Origin: Deltaproteobacteria bacterium RIFCSPLOWO2_12_FULL_60_16
Lineage (GTDB): Bacteria; Desulfobacterota; Binatia; UBA9968
Reading direction: 5' to 3'
Assembly: GCA_001798565.1 (NCBI GenBank)
Contig: MGSR01000128.1
Coordinates: 1 to 17,063 of the forward strand
Length of the DNA stretch: 17,063 bases
The first letter of the stretch is position 1. Each line of letters opens with the position of its first letter. The notes under the pieces are model-generated. The model was not told the DNA's origin, did not search any database, and saw only the letters and a program-made list of their open reading frames with translations. Of this stretch, positions 14,941 through 17,063 are shown one piece after another. Made by a program: the position numbers and the translations under genes.

Positions 14941-15004
14941 AATTTTGGATTTTGGATTGCCGATTTTGGGTTAATCTAAAATCCAAAATCTAAAATCGAA
15001 AATA
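14941..15004 (+). repeat. 64-bp heptamer palindrome (ATTTTGG type) in the rpsM-rpsK spacer
   Basis: The left arm has heptamers starting at 14942, 14949, 14956 and 14963 (ATTTTGG, with one diverged unit ATTGCCG). The right arm has inverted units starting at 14977, 14984, 14991 and 14998 (TAAAATC/CAAAATC). The whole element is one palindrome centred on TTAA (14971-14974). Folding 14941-14970 on 14975-15004 gives 22 Watson-Crick pairs, 3 G-U pairs and 5 mismatches of 30. Heptamer phase is kept across the centre. It ends next to the rpsK ribosome-binding site (GGGAG at 15005). It has no terminator T-run. Confidence 0.9.
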
Positions 15005-15013
15005 GGGAGAGGC

Positions 15014-15475
15014 ATGATGGCAAAGGACGACGAAAAGAGCGCGGAGAAGACAGAGAAGAAAGTGGAAGGGCAGGAAGAAGGAAAGGCGGCGGAGAAGGCG
15101 GCGGCGCGCAAGAAGCGGGGAAGAAAGAACATCTCCGAGGGCGTTGTCCATATTCATTCCACTTTCAACAACACGATCATCACCGTCACCGACTACCAGG
15201 GCAACGTCATCTCGTGGTCCAGCGCCGGCACCATGGGCTTTAAGGGCTCCCGCAAAGGGACTCCTTTCGCCGCGCAACAGGCGGCGGACAATGCAGCCAG
15301 AAAGGCCATGGACCACGGCGTGCGCACGGTGCAGGTTTTTGTTCGCGGGCCCGGGGCGGGAAGGGAATCAGCGCTCCGTTCTCTTCAGGCGGCCGGCTTC
15401 AATATCAGTCTGATCAAAGACGTAACCCCGATCCCGCATAACGGATGCCGCCCGCCCAAGCGGAGAAGGGTGTAA
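15014..15475 (+). CDS. rpsK: 30S ribosomal protein S11 with charged N-terminal extension
   Basis: This 153-residue protein has the S11 core from about residue 35: [56 protein letters not shown], with [42 protein letters not shown] at the end. S11 lies on the 30S platform close to the E-site mRNA. E. coli S11 has 129 residues. Here about 24 extra residues, almost all Lys, Glu and Ala, precede the core. ATG 15014 and ATG 15017 both fit the GGGAGAGG upstream and differ by one Met. The end of the gene overlaps a spurious upstream start for rpsD. Confidence 0.98.
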   Translation: MMAKDDEKSAEKTEKKVEGQEEGKAAEKAAARKKRGRKNISEGVVHIHSTFNNTIITVTDYQGNVISWSSAGTMGFKGSRKGTPFAAQQAADNAARKAMDHGVRTVQVFVRGPGAGRESALRSLQAAGFNISLIKDVTPIPHNGCRPPKRRRV

Positions 15476-15481
15476 AGGAGG
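15476..15481 (+). promoter_or_regulatory. Shine-Dalgarno site fixing the TTG start of rpsD
   Basis: AGGAGG follows the rpsK stop directly and stands five bases before TTG 15487. It decides the rpsD start in favour of TTG, because the in-frame ATG at 15445 inside rpsK has no such site. Confidence 0.85.
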
Positions 15482-15486
15482 AGTCA

Positions 15487-16113
15487 TTGGCTAGATACGC
15501 TGGATCCGTATGCCGGCTATGCCGGCGGGAAAACCTGAAGCTCTTTCTCAAGGGGGAGCGCTGCTATACGGACAAGTGCGCCATCGAGCGCAGGAACTAC
15601 CCGCCCGGGCAGCACGGTCAGGCCAGGCCGAAGTTTTCTGAATACAGCATCCAATTGAGGGAGAAGCAAAAGGTCAAGCGCATGTACGGCCTTTTGGAAA
15701 ACCAATTCCGCCGCACCTTTGCCATGGCGGAAAGGCTTAAAGGGATTACCGGGGAAGCGCTCCTGGTGCTTTTGGAGCGGCGGCTGGATAATGTGACCTA
15801 CCGCATGGGTTTTGCCAGCTCCCGGGCCGATGGGCGCATGCTGGTGCGGCACGGCCATATTCTGGTGAACGGCAAGCGCGTCACCATTCCCTCCTATCTC
15901 GTCCGGGCGGGGGATGTGGTTTCGGTGAAAGAACGGAGTCGACAGATGGGAAGGGTCGTCTCCGCCCTGGACGGCGCCCAGAGGCGCGGCGTACCGGAGT
16001 GGGCGGATGTCGACCGCGAGGGCTTTAGCGGCAGGATCAAGCTCCTACCCGCGCGCAGCGACATCACGGCGCCGATCAACGAGAAGCTGATTGTGGAACT
16101 TTACTCGAAATAA
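15487..16113 (+). CDS. rpsD: 30S ribosomal protein S4, zinc-binding form
   Basis: From TTG 15487 the protein has 208 residues and begins [31 protein letters not shown]. Cys9, Cys12, Cys26 and Cys31 match the positions of the zinc site known in Thermus S4. The S4 RNA-binding domain follows ([52 protein letters not shown], about 97-148). S4 nucleates 30S assembly and in E. coli represses the alpha operon. The TTG start is supported by AGGAGG five bases upstream and by the conserved MARY reading. ATG 15445 would add 14 non-conserved residues overlapping rpsK. Confidence 0.98.
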   Translation: MARYAGSVCRLCRRENLKLFLKGERCYTDKCAIERRNYPPGQHGQARPKFSEYSIQLREKQKVKRMYGLLENQFRRTFAMAERLKGITGEALLVLLERRLDNVTYRMGFASSRADGRMLVRHGHILVNGKRVTIPSYLVRAGDVVSVKERSRQMGRVVSALDGAQRRGVPEWADVDREGFSGRIKLLPARSDITAPINEKLIVELYSK

Positions 16114-16138
16114 ATCTGTACAACTTTTGGGAGATGCT

Positions 16139-17063
16139 ATGCACAAGCATTGGACCGATTTGATTAAACCCAAGAAGCTAGAAGTAGACGATAAGGACCT
16201 CACGCCGGTCTACGGCAAGTTTTACGCGGAACCTTTCGAACGGGGATTTGGGCAAACCGTCGGCAATTCTCTGAGGAGGATACTGCTCTCGTCGCTGATG
16301 GGGGCGGCGATCGTGTCCGTCAGGATCAAGGGGATCCTCCACGAGTTTTCCACGATTCCGGGGATTACCGAGGATGTAACCGACATTATCCTCAATCTCA
16401 AGGAAGTGCGACTCAAGCTGCACGACACGGAGCAGCAGACCCTCAAGATCGAGGCCAAAGGCCCCAGGACCATCCAGGCGAAGGACATTGCCGCCGGCCC
16501 CGGCGTGGAGATTCTCAACCCCGAGCAGCACATCGCCACCCTGTCGCGGGAAGGGAAGCTGGACATGGAGATGGTCGCCAAGATGGGCCGGGGTTACGTG
16601 CTGGCCGAGAGGAACAAGGAAGAGGGCGCTCCGGTGGATACGATCTTCATAGACTCCATTTTTTCTCCTATTCAGAAGGTCAACTTCCATCTTACGAATG
16701 CCCGCGTGGGACAGCGAACGGACTATGACCGCTTGGTGTTCGAGGTATGGACGGACGGGAGCATCAAGCCCGACGACGCGGTCGCCTACGCGGCCAAGAT
16801 CCTGCAGGACCAGCTCCAGATTTTCATCAATTTCGACGAGGAGCCTGAGCGCGCCGCGCGCGAGGAATCGCCCGCCACGCCGCTCAACGAGAATCTCTTT
16901 CGCAGCGTGGACGAGCTGGAGTTTTCGGTCCGGTCGCAGAATTGCCTGCAAAATGCGGACATCAAGTATATCGGGGAGTTGGTGCAGAAGAGCGAGCAGG
17001 AGATGTTGAAAACCAAGAACTTCGGGCACAAATCGCTCAACGAGATCAAGGAGATCCTGCGCG
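16139..17063 (+). CDS. rpoA: RNA polymerase alpha subunit (3' end beyond the window)
   Basis: This 308-codon open frame has no stop before the window edge. The N-terminal assembly domain shows [34 protein letters not shown] (about residues 25-58) and the [22 protein letters not shown] dimer part (205-226). An acidic, Ala/Pro-containing linker (233-250) follows, then the C-terminal domain with Arg265 in VRSQNCL and the helix-hairpin-helix [17 protein letters not shown]. Arg265 has the same number as the E. coli residue that contacts UP elements. ATG 16139 has GGAG (16129-16132) six bases before it. Roughly 20-30 residues are missing. It closes the alpha group, and rplQ would be expected next. 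Confidence 0.98.
   Translation, partial: MHKHWTDLIKPKKLEVDDKDLTPVYGKFYAEPFERGFGQTVGNSLRRILLSSLMGAAIVSVRIKGILHEFSTIPGITEDVTDIILNLKEVRLKLHDTEQQTLKIEAKGPRTIQAKDIAAGPGVEILNPEQHIATLSREGKLDMEMVAKMGRGYVLAERNKEEGAPVDTIFIDSIFSPIQKVNFHLTNARVGQRTDYDRLVFEVWTDGSIKPDDAVAYAAKILQDQLQIFINFDEEPERAAREESPATPLNENLFRSVDELEFSVRSQNCLQNADIKYIGELVQKSEQEMLKTKNFGHKSLNEIKEILR

Noticed and set aside
2585..15004. The heptamer palindromes as a CRISPR array or insertion-sequence ends
   Set aside because: The units are 7 nt, degenerate and contiguous, with no spacers of constant length, no transposase and no target-site duplications that I can recognise.
15445..15486. ATG 15445 as start of rpsD
   Set aside because: It lies inside rpsK, adds non-conserved residues and lacks a binding site. 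TTG 15487 has AGGAGG at five bases and gives the normal 208-residue protein.

Overview
The window is an almost uninterrupted run of translation genes, all on the + strand: the fused str, S10, spc and alpha ribosomal-protein operons of a moderately GC-rich bacterium. Layout: 3' end of rpsG - terminator hairpin - fusA - rpsJ-rplC-rplD-rplW-rplB-rpsS-rplV-rpsC-rplP-rpmC-rpsQ - rplN-rplX-rplE-rpsN-rpsH-rplF-rplR-rpsE-rplO-secY-adk-map-infA-rpmJ - rpsM-rpsK-rpsD-rpoA (cut by the window edge). The secY-adk-map-infA-rpmJ block, a short zinc-type S14, and zinc-type S4, L24 and L36 rule out an E. coli-like gammaproteobacterium. They fit a deeper Gram-negative-type lineage (for example the deltaproteobacterial, Methylomirabilota or Nitrospirota range). 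This is inference; the window alone does not fix the phylum.

Two genes usual in this cluster are missing. There is no tuf between fusA and rpsJ (23-bp gap) and no rpmD (L30) between rpsE and rplO (8-bp gap). Most neighbours are separated by under 35 bp or overlap (rplD/rplW, rpsS/rplV, rplP/rpmC, adk/map), which points to one long co-transcribed and translationally coupled unit. I could not identify a convincing internal promoter.

The genes work as one programme. They encode 24 ribosomal proteins (20 complete between fusA and secY, then L36, S13, S11 and S4, not counting the partial S7), the translocase EF-G, initiation factor IF-1, methionine aminopeptidase for nascent-chain processing, the SecY channel for nascent-chain export, adenylate kinase for nucleotide balance, and the RNA polymerase alpha subunit.

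The signal that gene annotation does not explain lies in the spacers. Downstream of fusA, every spacer longer than 35 bp (rpsJ-rplC, rplW-rplB, secY-adk, rpmJ-rpsM, rpsM-rpsK) is filled by an AT-richer imperfect palindrome, and in most of them the arms are tandem arrays of degenerate 7-nt units. The unit sequence differs between loci (TAACNAR, AAGTAAA, ATTTTGG) but the architecture is the same. Two loci (rplW-rplB and secY-adk) are recognisably homologous and have different but internally complementary apical stems. A small fragment matching the secY-adk element also sits between map and infA. This family of intergenic heptamer palindromes is the best candidate here for something poorly described. 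I found no mobile-element gene, CRISPR array, tRNA/rRNA gene or defence system.
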